The position numbers and the translations under genes are program-made. Shown here piece by piece: positions 1 to 8,912 of a stretch of DNA of 64,000 nucleotides (position 1 is its first letter; each line of letters begins with the position of its first letter). This DNA is from Ananas comosus (taxonomy: Eukaryota; Streptophyta; Magnoliopsida; Poales; Bromeliaceae): contig NC_033635.1 in the NCBI RefSeq assembly GCF_001540865.1, positions 4,893,214 to 4,957,213 of the forward strand, given 5' to 3'. Under the pieces are notes generated by a model. It made no database searches. It was not told the origin of the DNA and saw only the letters and a list, made by a program, of their open reading frames with translations.

Positions 1-1110
1 GCGACTCTTCGAATGCGATTCGCCGACTTTTCGATGCCTCGTTGGCCTTCCAGGCGGGAACGAAGCTCCGAGGGTCTACTTTGACGATAACTTCGTACTC
101 ACTCGACGGATCGACGAACCATCTTCGCCGACGCGTTTAGGGACCTAGCAATTAGGTTTGCGACCACTCAAATTAGATCAAAACCCTAGCTTTGCCAAAA
201 TCCCAAATCGGAGCCCTAGGTCTAAATAATGGAGAAATCCGCGGTGCGAGCTTCAAATTCGAGCTCGAACCTTCTCCCTAGCTTCAATAGGTTCCATTCG
301 AACCAATTCTAAGCTATAAAACCCTAGCTTGCAAAATCCACCATGAAAGGGTTTGAGGTTTACCTCAATACCAAGCTCCCCGCTTGAGGAAGAGAAGAAG
401 ATGATCTTCTTCTTCTTCTTCTCAGTCTTCTCCTTCATCTTTCTCTTCTTCCTCTCCTTCTTCTTCCACTCCTTCCTCTTCTCCTTCTTCTTTTCTTTCC
501 TAGGGAGAGAGAGAGAGGGAAAGAGTGTGAGAGAGAGAGAGAGCAAATGAGAGGGAGAGAGGGGTCCCCCATCTCTCATATAAGCCACTTTGCAAATAGC
601 CCCCTCAACTTTTTCATCCTCTGCAGCAGCCCTCACTGGGCATTTTTGCAGTGAGGGACCGGTCCCAGCTCGGGGAGACCGGTCCCCGAGAGCCTTCCAT
701 CTCGGCAGAGGGGATTTCGCGTTCGGGAACCGGTCCCTTCCTGAGAGACCAGTCCCCGGGAGACCGGTCCTTGTCCGAGAGACCGGTTCCCGAGAGTTGG
801 GTTTTCGGGACTTAGCCAAATTTTGGATATTCTCGCTGGGCTAACGTTCGGGGACCGGTCCTCCGCTGCCAGGGGCCGGTCTCATCAAAGACCCCCGCAG
901 CCCAGCCCGATGGGACCGGTCCCTCCCTGCCAGGGACCGGTCCCCGAGAGCATTTCTGCTCCAGTGCAGATTTTGCACTGGTGCTCTCGTGGACCCTTCC
1001 TTAATGCACTTTATGCATTATAATCACTTTCGGACTTTCCGAAGCTTACACACTCGACAAATAGTCGATTCAATCGAAGTCTAATCCCCGGATTTCGAGG
1101 ATTCACTTCC
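1..1110. repeat. ACCGGT-rich dispersed repeat, probably LTR-derived
   Basis: No credible gene. The segment has a CTT/TCC-rich tract (about 395-490), a GA-rich tract (about 503-560) and, from about 655 to 950, some ten copies of a word related to GGGACCGGTCCC (for example near 658, 678, 727, 763, 850, 911 and 938). The central palindrome ACCGGT is kept while flanks vary. A similar ACCGGT-centred array lies inside a well-bounded solo LTR at 32767-34610, so I infer that this is also LTR material. The 188-codon minus-strand frame at 253-819 is a by-product of the repetitive composition. Neither end of the repeat can be defined here. Confidence 0.4.
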
Positions 1111-1123
1111 CTTACAGTTTCAG

Positions 1124-1522
1124 ATGTGGGGATTTGAACCCCGGATAGCTCAGTGTCCCCTGCTTAGCATTGATGCTAGTACTGGATCTAAGCCTCAAGA
1201 GAAATCTACTACTTCAGCAGGTCGTGATCATATCCCTCCTACCGATCAGTCCAGAGGTGGAAGACCTCGGACGCAGGGTCATGTTCAGGCTCTTTCTCAG
1301 CAGGATGTTCAGGCATCTAATGCTGTAGTCCCTGGTATTCTTTCCATAGCTTCTGTTTTTGCTCGTGCTCTCTTTGATTCTAGAACTACTTATTTCTTTA
1401 CCTCTTTTGCTTTTGTTCGAAATCATTTGTTAACCTCCGAGCCCTTTGTTTATATTTTTATGTGTCGGGCGCCTTTCGGGGATGAGCTTGTGATTGATCG
1501 CATTTGTAGGAGTATTGTCTGA
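1124..1522 (+). pseudogene. Ty3/Gypsy gag-protease remnant
   Basis: An open frame of 132 codons. Its second half reads like the gag tail followed by the retropepsin of plant Ty3/Gypsy polyproteins: a Q-rich stretch ending SQQDVQASN, then the protease strand order VVPGILSI...FARALFDS...FVRNH. The active-site segment, normally Asp-Ser-Gly-Ala-Thr-His, reads DSRTTYFF here, so the catalytic environment is destroyed although the Asp-Ser pair remains. Reverse transcriptase and integrase are absent. About 150 bp after the stop a polypurine tract and LTR start follow, so this is an internally deleted element. Family call from motif order; confidence moderate. Confidence 0.6.
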
Positions 1523-1673
1523 GTAGACAATATCTTGATTTATGCTAGTAGTTCCGTAATGCAACCATTCTGAGCGGGAAGCTACTTAGGAGCTCGAAGA
1601 GCAGACGAGAATGATGCATCCTTAGTCCTTCGAGAGCTAAGATATGTTAAGTTTAGAGGACTAAACTTCTTTT

Positions 1674-1686
1674 TAGGAGGGGAGAA
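1674..1686 (+). other. Polypurine tract of the Gypsy remnant
   Basis: The purine run AGGAGGGGAGAA immediately precedes TGTAACACCCCG, a common start of plant Gypsy LTRs. It marks the plus-strand priming site and the 5' edge of the 3' LTR. Confidence 0.55.
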
Positions 1687-3740
1687 TGTAACACCCCGTA
1701 CTTTTAAACTTCTTTATTTGACTCATATTCTTATTAAGTTTGGACCTTTTCGTAAATTCCTATCTTCGAGGGATTCGGCGGCATTTTGTTACTTAATTAG
1801 TATCTAATTAATTAATTTTCTCCCTAACCCTCACCCGATCAATCCCTCTTTTTCCCCTCCCCTACGACTCGCTCTCTCTCTCTTCCTCACCAGTCACCGC
1901 ATCCGTACGACCTCTGTCGTTCCGCAAGTGCGCACGCGATGCCATCCGATCGTCGCCGTCATCCGTAGCCACCTCCGCCGCAATCCTCTTTGGCCGTTAT
2001 TTTTGGTTTACTATCGACGGCATCCTGCCGTCATCTTCACCATTTTCGAGAAGGTTTTTCTCTTTCCCTTATTTTATCTCTATATCGAACCTTGTGATCA
2101 TCCAACCTTCTTGTTTATCGTTATATTATTATTTTGAATACTTGCCTCATGATGATCGAAATTTAAAACTATCAAAATCTGATTTGCTTTGATCTAAATA
2201 TGTGTTATTCGATCTATCATTTTATCTTGTATTCCTATCTGATTTAGTTATATAAATCCTCCATATTCTGCATGCTTCTTGTAATGCTCCTTACATGTTC
2301 GATAAAATGCCTAAGAGAGGGCGAACTTTGTTTTTGTTTCTAATTCCGATCCTATCTTATTGTAAATTGCCTATTAATATTTCAATATCTGAAAACCCTC
2401 TTTTCGAGCATTAGACCCTTCGTTTATTATTTAAAACTTCATTCATCTTATCTTGCTTCTTTGAATATTTTAGTTTTTGAAACTCTCAATTCTCTTGATT
2501 GTTAATTCAGTTTCTTCGAGTTCATTATTCTAAATCTCTTTCGTGCTCCGTCTTGCCCTTTTGCATGCATCTATCGACCATGTCACTACCCTGGAACATC
2601 CGAAATTCAAACTTTTGATCAGCTTAGTCTAATATATATATTTCTTTTAATTATTTACTAAATAGCTATAAGAAATCGTACTATCTCGATCTTTAAGGTC
2701 CCGACCATTATCCGTGCCAATTGATTGATAGCTCTTAACTTAAAGCCTCCTTTCGAGTAAACGACCGGCACACCCGATGTTCTCAGTAAGAAATTTAGAA
2801 ATATATCCCATTGTATAAAAATCTATTTTTGAACTTTAAAAATTTAGGGGTTAGCCATATATATGAAATAATTTACCTAAATTGACTTCAAACTGTGATA
2901 TGACAATATCTTTTTAGCTAAAATAATTCTATGAAACTCTGATAATCTGTCTGGTAAATTAGTGACTGGATAATTTTGAAGTAATATGTCTCTGTATTGC
3001 TATCTAATTTGGCCATCGAAACCATGTATTTGTTCAAAGCGAGCTCGTCTTTATTGGCACCTTCGTGTCCTCCCTAATTTCGCCACCTTAGCTCTGTTCG
3101 CGCTACGGTCATATCTGTTTCACCTGCACCTCAATGCTCCGTCGCCTGGCCTCCATCGGTCCCTATTTTGTTTACCTCGGCAGTCTTGATCCTGCCAATC
3201 CTGAATCATCATACACTACGTTACGATTGTCCGAGAACCGCTAAGATCTCCCAATCCTTTATAGCGAATAGACGAAAGCAATTTAAAAATTCATAAATTC
3301 AACACAAATCTAAATTTTTGAGGTAAATCAGATAAATTCCTCTACAAAATTTGGCAAACAATTAACAAACCCAGCTCGTTAGCAATTAATTATTCGTATC
3401 ATCCCTCTTTATTTGTATGTAACTCAATCATAATGTGGTGTATTGTTGATTAACACCAGGCTGAACCGCTTTGCTGCGGGTGGCTAACCCGAGTAAACGT
3501 TAGACTAGCTATCTACCTTCGCATCTCTAGCACTCTATTATATTATACCTAAACATATTAATGTAGAATATTTTTTGGACATCATAAATATCGTTTGATC
3601 TATCTATTTATTCGTTATCTGTACGTCCACTTTGTTAATTATGCAATTAGTGGACCGAATTAGGTGTTCTTGTAAACTTTAGTTACTATAGATTAAGAAT
3701 CATGATTATAATAACTTCACATTTCTACTCTCATCCTACT
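1687..3740 (+). repeat. 3' LTR of a Gypsy-type element, right end not resolved
   Basis: Starts with TGTAACACCCCG directly after the polypurine tract. The first 400 bp are pyrimidine-rich (CT tracts at about 1850-1890), as in many LTR R/U5 regions, followed by AT-rich sequence. I found no clear CGGGGTGTTACA-type end before the minus-strand TRIM at 3875, so the LTR is truncated or its end is degenerate. The small open frames at 1928-2137 and 2986-3189 show no protein features. Confidence 0.4.
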
Positions 3741-4228
3741 ATCTTTTGAATTTAGTGGAAAATTTGGTAGTCACCTTTTTGCTAGCTTCCGTGCTATTCG
3801 TAACAGCCTTGACATCTTTGCCATCGTAGCAGTATCGCCTCGTTACCATCGATTTGGGCGTGAAGAAGAAAATTTGTCTACACCCGACCCCTAAGACAAT
3901 TAAACCGTTGGTCCAAAACCACAAGCCCATAAATGCTAACCATCTATCACTAGCATAGGTCTCAATAAACTGTCGAATCAGTATCCCATCCGATGTGGGA
4001 CTCATCGGGCGTGTGAAAACATAGGGGTGTACGATCAACCCACCTGTTCTAGACCCTGACTTCCCGGTCTTCCAAACAGATCACAGACAAAGACAAACCA
4101 TCACCATTACCAGGCGATGAAATTCTAGAGGTGGCTCCTACGGGTTCAAGAGGTGGCTCCCACCAAACCCGTTGGTGTAGCACTTTGTCCCGCATAGTAC
4201 TTAGTTCTCACACTTCCGGCTGGTATTC

Positions 4229-4241
4229 GGCTCTGATACCA
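4229..4241 (-). other. Primer-binding site (initiator tRNA-Met), TRIM copy 2
   Basis: Second TGGTATCAGAGCC, 330 bp from the first and two bases after the TTGCA end of the middle LTR. Confidence 0.75.
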
Positions 4242-4558
4242 ATTGCAACGACCCGACCCGCTAGCAACAATAACTCGTTGGGCCCAAACCATCGGCCCAA
4301 AATGCTTAAGCCCAGTTATTATTACTAGCGTGTAGGTCTCATATAAACTGATCGGAATCAGTATTCCATCCGATGTGGGACTATTTCCTCCTCGTCGGGT
4401 CCAAACCAGATCACAGACAGACAGATCAGGACCATTACCAGACGATGTGAGATTCTAGAGGTGGCTCCTACGGGTTCAAGAGGTGGCTTCCACCAAACAC
4501 GTTGGTGTAGCACTTTGTCCCACATAGCACTTAGTTCTCACACTTCCGGCTGGTATTC

Positions 4559-4571
4559 GGCTCTGATACCA
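4559..4571 (-). other. Primer-binding site (initiator tRNA-Met), TRIM copy 1
   Basis: TGGTATCAGAGCC on the - strand, two bases after the end of the first TRIM LTR. This is the standard plant LTR-element primer site. Confidence 0.75.
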
Positions 4572-4725
4572 ATTATAATGATCCGACCCGCTAGCAACAA
4601 TAACTCGTTGGGCCAAACCACAGGCTCAAAATGCTTAAGCCCAGTTATTATTACTAGCGTGTAGGTCTCATATAAACTGATCGGAATCAGTATCCCATCG
4701 ATGTGGGACTATTGGGGGTGTTACA

Positions 4726-5505
4726 CTTTTTATGTAATCTTTCTTTCCTCCTATGATCAGACATGATAAATAGAAAGATATTAGATAATATATTAATTAT
4801 TATCTATTCATTCTTTTATCTTTTATTATTCTAATATTTTCCTTATCTACTGAGCGTTAAAAGAATCTCCGTCAACCTCGTGCTTGCAGAATCGTGATTG
4901 TAGGAGGAGGAATTCCGATCGTACCTTGGGGTGATTTTTTCAGTTAATCCCATACATAAGAACAGGAATACGCTTTCAGGTAATGCCTCACATGCTTCCA
5001 AATATGTCAAATCTTTATTTGAATATTTGTATTTATCTGTAAGTTCGATTTTATTTTTATCACAAAATAAGTTAGATTTTAATCACGATCGAAATTTTAG
5101 TGCAGCTTTTTCCTAACACAGGCAGCATTGTGGGACTCCAAAAGGAAAGGACGGAATTAGTTGAATTTGAAAGATCAATATCCGAAACCATGCAAAGGGA
5201 AGGCTCTCGATTATTTACATGGGTTAAACTACTTTCTATAAATCGAATTTCTCTTAAGATACGCATTACCGTATTTACTCGTTTAACTTTTCCGACAATA
5301 TTCAAACTGAAAATGAGCCAAATAAATATCGAAGCCAGCTTGCTTATCAAGTTGTCAAGCTCGCATTGCGCAAACTTTCAAAGTGAATCAATTCATACTC
5401 CAGTAAGCTCAGGCGGAAGCTACTTTGATAAATTTAAGGCTTGTTAATGAGGCAAAATAAAATGCTACGTAGAGTGGATTATATATTCATGAATTATTGT
5501 AAGCA
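4726..5505 (+). other. Low-copy stretch with an unrecognised exon-like segment
   Basis: No repeat signature. Around 5121 there is a splice-acceptor-like context (pyrimidine-rich, CCTAACACAG) followed by an open reading phase rich in charged residues (LQKERTELVEFERSISE...), ending near 5240. I do not recognise the protein. It could be an exon of a gene whose other parts lie at about 6220 and 7360, or chance. Nothing else in this interval can be supported. Confidence 0.2.
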
Positions 5506-6180
5506 TTGATTCTTGGCTAAATTACAGAAAATCCCCCTGTAATAACCCGCTTTTTCACTTTCCCCCCCTGACATTTAAAAACCTACACTTTGCCCCCCTG
5601 TAAAATAAAAAATGTTCACAGGGGGGTTACGGTGTGTAAAATGACCATTTTGCCCCTCGCCATTGTCGTCTTCTTCCCCATCTTCCTCAGCCGCCCCTTC
5701 GTTCGGCCGCGATTTCGACCTCAATCGGCCGCGATTTCTCTCCATTTCTTTCTCCACCTGCTCATCTTCTCCTCCTGCACCCTCGTCGCCCTCGATTTCG
5801 GCGACAGTAGGAGAAAATCGAGGTGGGCGACAGTAGGAGAAGGGCAAAAAAGGCGAAGGCGAGGCGGCGGAGGACGGCAAAAAGGATGTGGGTGAGGGTG
5901 AGGCAGTGGAGGACGGCGAGGCGGCTAGGCCGCGAGGCGGCGAGGCGGCGGCGAGGTGGCGAGCCGGAGGGAGTCGAAGCAACAGGGAGATGGCGGAGGG
6001 GTATTTTCGGCATAAAAATATATTTTTTAACGGAACCCTGAAGGAATCCTAACGGTAGGGGGTGAAGTGCACATTTTTTATTTTACAAGGGGGCAAAGTG
6101 TAGGTTTTTAAATGTCAGGGAGGGAAAGTGAAAAAACGGGTTATTACAAGGGAGTTTTCTGTAATTTAGCCTTGATTCTT
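5506..6180. mobile_element. Mutator-like element (possible Pack-MULE) with 9-bp target duplication
   Basis: The body 5515-6171 begins GGCTAAATTACAG and ends CTGTAATTTAGCC. The inverted ends extend for about 105 bp each with few mismatches. The 9-bp word TTGATTCTT occurs directly on both sides (5506-5514 and 6172-6180), which is the target-duplication length of Mutator-like elements. No transposase is present. The interior (about 5640-6000) is markedly richer in G+C than the surrounding DNA and carries a 135-codon minus-strand frame of Pro/Ala/Ser then Glu/Arg-rich sequence. This composition suggests a captured gene fragment, but I cannot name a source. Confidence 0.8.
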
Positions 6181-6216
6181 CTAAGAATGGGTTATATTCG
6201 TGGATTATTGTAAGCA

Positions 6217-6341
6217 TTGATGTTTCTATGCTCTACCGGGTTGCTACTCTACTTGTGGCCTTTGGTAGATCGACACTTAGGAGGTCCCGGTTTCATAAGC
6301 CATTCAGATGGGGGCAGCTGCTCACAGGCAATTTACGGGGT
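6217..6341 (+). other. Unrecognised exon-like island
   Basis: Between the MULE and the LINE lies a short stretch open in more than one frame. It is followed by a possible splice donor (CGGGGTAATTAG, about 6338) and preceded by an acceptor-like AG. One frame reads VATLLVAFGRSTLRRSRF, the other LLLYLWPLVDRHLGGPG. I recognise neither. The LINE target duplication falls just downstream, where an intron would be. Confidence 0.2.
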
Positions 6342-6356
6342 AATTAGATTTTCGTC

Positions 6357-6464
6357 GAGTCTAACACTCTTTCTTTTTTCTTTTTTTATAAGAGAAAAAT
6401 ATAACATACTATCTGCTTCATGTATAAGAATGATGAATTAACCATAAGGGGTGAGGAAGTATAT

Positions 6465-6499
<35 letters not shown>

Positions 6500-7133
6500 A
6501 AAAACAACAACAACAACACACACTACATTACAAAAATAGTCGTTTGGGCGTGATAGATTCCTTCCACTGGGTCACCAACTGCTCGACCTTATCCATTGCC
6601 AACAATGGATTAGTGTTAACCTTTCGAAAGATGAGACAGTTCGTTGCGTACCAGATGACCCACCAGTAAGCCGACTAACCAATTAATCTGGATTGAGATG
6701 CCGGAGCACTGTTTCACTTATCCCATACTGATCTCACGTCGTCCCCCAAATCATTTGACTGAACCCCTTCCACAGCCATCATGATCAAAAATCTACACAC
6801 CATGTACTGTGTAAATAAATGGTCCACCGTCTCCTCTTCGACCCCGCACAGCACAAAAACTATATTTCCCGTCCACCCTCTCTTTTGAAGATTGGCTATT
6901 GTAGGTGTCCTTTTCTTAAGTATTAGCCAGATGAACACTTTCACTTTGAGGAGTATTTCGAATCTCCACACCTTAGGTGCACGAACGTCCCTCATGCCCT
7001 CATCATTCAGTGCTGAATAAGTTGATTTCACAGTGTACCTACTACTAGTACTCCACCGCCAAATCACACTATCCGGTCTCTCTTCTCCTGTCAGGCACTC
7101 GCTGGTTTTCAAGTTAAGAGTCTAACACTCTTT
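6357..7133 (-). mobile_element. 5'-truncated LINE with 16-bp target duplication
   Basis: The insertion body is 6373-7117, flanked by the direct repeat GAGTCTAACACTCTTT at 6357-6372 and 7118-7133. On the - strand it starts inside the reverse-transcriptase zinc-binding region and runs through the end of ORF2. It then continues into a 3' region with TTG repeats and a 30-base T run, and finishes in an A-rich tail (ATAAAAAAAGAAAAAAG). Long target duplication, 5' truncation and A-rich tail are classical for target-primed reverse transcription. Confidence 0.75.
6531..7112 (-). pseudogene. LINE ORF2 C-terminal part (reverse-transcriptase zinc-binding domain), frameshifted
   Basis: The frame 7112-6714 contains the plant LINE zf-RVT signature: a W-rich start (VIWRWSTSSRYTVKSTY), Trp-Arg-Phe, then KVKVFIWLILKKR, the Cys-containing segment FVLCGVEEETVDHLF, and Cys/Phe to the end. 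It terminates at 6714. The normal continuation (WWVIWYATNCLIFRK...) lies in another frame down to a stop at about 6531, so at least one frameshift separates them. The sequence begins directly in this domain, so the catalytic reverse transcriptase is missing and the copy is dead. Confidence 0.7.
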
Positions 7134-7750
7134 TAACTTTGAAAAGTTGTTAGCTCTTCAAGCTAAAGCTTGATTTTAACAGTTTTATTACTTCCTTCAA
7201 TGCCGAGACACCCAATTTCTTATATTCTTTTCCCTTATATTGTTTTGTTCCTTATCTCAAGAATAAGAAGTTAATGTTGCTAATGCTGAGACAAATAAAC
7301 ACAATAAACGAGGACGGGCGTTGATCATTCGAAAAAGAACTCAAGAAGGCCTCCGGAGATTACTGTGCAGAAGTGCGATCAGTCTGAGAAGACGAGCAAT
7401 CAAACTCTGATGGAGGAATTATTGCCTGCACTAGTCACATTCGTACAACCTGTGCAGTGTGCACTACATAGCTGCCCATTCAATGCCATATTTAAATCAC
7501 GATCGTTGGTAGTTGTTGAGATTTTAGAGAGGATGAATGAAGGGATAGTATGATGACCTGGTCCACGAAGTGCACGTAACAATGTATCTGACCTCTCTTT
7601 AGCAGGGAGAACATACATTACGGAAACTAGTAAGTCAACACAAAACGAACACATCATAAGCTACATTTCGGAAAATAATACATCACAAAAACTACGATAT
7701 TATAAAGAAGCCAATGATACATAAATCCCAACTTCAACAAATAGTAAATA
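7134..7750 (+). other. Low-copy stretch with an exon-like frame
   Basis: After a GTGCAG acceptor-like site (about 7360-7366) an open phase (KCDQSEKTSNQTLMEELLPAL...) continues to a stop at 7553. I do not recognise it. The region could equally be 3'-untranslated sequence of the minus-strand gene whose last coding exon is at 8751-8900. No transposon features were seen. Confidence 0.2.
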
Positions 7751-8172
7751 ATAATTTAGTACTTCGTACTTAGGTGATCTCTCCCTTGCTTTCATTACAA
7801 TAAAAAATTAAGAGTTGCAGACCCAGATGAGCCAGCATCAAGACCCTTTCTTTGCACACAAATGTGTTCCGTCACTGAATGCCTTGGCGCTCCACCCTTT
7901 CTTTGCTTGCAGAAGAAGATACTCTGCGGAATATGAACAAACTGAACTCATAATTTACAATGCGGCATCTTGAAAAATATCAGGCACGTTAGGCGGCGGC
8001 TAATATACTCAGCCATCACCTGCTAAGGACATGACAATTCATTAAGACTACCATTAGAAAGCAGAGAAAATATTTGATTGCTTCTGTGGAAAGAGTTGAT
8101 CGAATGGTCTCCTGATGCACCAGATGTTCGACTTCACCTTACTCTCTTCAGAAGGTTAGGCATGCAAAACCA

Positions 8173-8547
8173 AGACCTCGTTTGGTTTCCTCACCATTGT
8201 TTAGTTTCTTTTTTGAAATACAAATTCCATGCAATGGCGAGAAGGGCTTTATTTTAAAAAGGGAGGGAGGATTTTCTTTTTCAAATACAAGTTTCTAATG
8301 TACTCAATCTATATAACTAGCGGTCTTTGTTTGGTAACAAAAATAAAATTCAGCAGTAACCTTTGTTTTTCACTCTTTTATTTTGGCATTGAAAAAGAAG
8401 ATGCCATTACGAACACAACCAATGTTGCGGTGCGTAGCAAGCTTACCAACAAAGACGAAAAGGGAGAAATTCGTCCACCAAAGCATCCTATCACACAGAA
8501 ATTGCATTTGGAAAACAAAAAAAAGGGCAGTGATACCAAACGAGGCC
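8173..8547. mobile_element. MITE-like element with short inverted ends
   Basis: The left end (AGACCTCGTTTGGTTTCC) and right end (ATACCAAACGAGGCCT) are inverted copies over CCTCGTTTGGT. Length is about 375 bp with no coding potential. A target duplication is not obvious, so the superfamily (Tourist/PIF or hAT) is left open. It sits in the presumed 3' region of the gene ending at 8751. Confidence 0.45.
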
Positions 8548-8750
8548 TAAAGTGGAGTTCCTATGTGCAATAGCTGAATGTTTTCCATACTGATGGTAAA
8601 TGTGCACCAGCATCAAGCCAACCTGCAGAATGAACTTAATAAACTCTCTCTCAGATAAGTGTCTTTGAAAAGAACCTGAAGAAGATCAGCAGGAAATGTT
8701 TAGAGAGTACATTATCATCAAGCAACTCACCATACTCTTGCTGGTTAGAA

Positions 8751-8900
8751 TTATATGAGTCTTTCTGATAGGACAGCAGCACCTATCAGAGCGAAAAGGC
8801 ACACCAGGGAAAGGAAGTCTGTAAAACCAAGTGAAGACTTGGAAAAGAAGTAAATTTTGTGAGTGTTGCTGTCACCATGGAAACCTCTAGCAATCATCGC
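8751..8900 (-). CDS. Last coding exon of a CbiQ/EcfT-like membrane protein (ABCI12-like), partial
   Basis: Minus-strand exon of 49 codons plus stop. It is preceded by a good acceptor (TGACTTTGGCAG, plus-strand 8901-8912). The translation starts AMIARGFHGDSNTHKIYFF and continues into a hydrophobic segment (DFLSLVCLFALIGAAVLSERLI, then stop). The Ala-Met-x-x-Arg-Gly-Phe signature followed by a last transmembrane helix is typical of the C-terminus of CbiQ/EcfT transport proteins. In plants these are represented by chloroplast ABCI12. No upstream exon could be found between 8913 and the Copia LTR at 11419, so the rest of the gene is missing, behind a very large intron, or on the far side of an assembly join. 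A GTGAG donor-like site after the stop (about 8723-8728) hints at a 3'-UTR intron. The identification rests on a short motif and could be wrong at gene level. Confidence 0.55.
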   Translation of the reverse strand, partial: AMIARGFHGDSNTHKIYFFSKSSLGFTDFLSLVCLFALIGAAVLSERLI

Positions 8901-8912
8901 CTGCCAAAGTCA

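Larger units (their letters stand above)
3875..4725 (-). mobile_element. Tandem TRIM (miniature LTR retrotransposon), three LTRs and two internal domains
   Basis: Read on the - strand, TGTAACACCCCC at 4725 starts a roughly 150-bp LTR containing AGTCCCACATCG. It ends at about 4574 and is followed two bases later by TGGTATCAGAGCC, the primer-binding site for initiator tRNA-Met. A non-coding domain of about 175 bp follows and ends in GACGAGGAGGAAA, a purine tract. A second LTR copy (about 4385-4244), a second primer site (4241-4229), a second internal domain and a third, diverged LTR (about 4021-3875, TG...CA) complete the array. The repeat period is 330 bp. No protein is encoded. Size, primer site and lack of coding match TRIM elements. 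The shared-LTR tandem layout points to unequal recombination between LTRs. Confidence 0.7.

Noticed and set aside
1130..1175. tRNA-like words (GGGATTTGAACCCC, GGATAGCTCAG)
   Set aside because: The T-arm-like word is in inverse orientation to the D-arm-like word and no acceptor stem or cloverleaf can be drawn. It falls in Gypsy remnant sequence.
1687..4725. A single 3-kb Gypsy LTR from TGTAACACCCCG to GGGGGTGTTACA
   Set aside because: The apparent right end is the start of a minus-strand TRIM LTR with its own primer-binding sites, so the inverted match is not evidence for one LTR.
5100..5447. A complete 115-codon gene
   Set aside because: The second half loses coding character and the start lies upstream of a likely splice acceptor. 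At most the first part is an exon.
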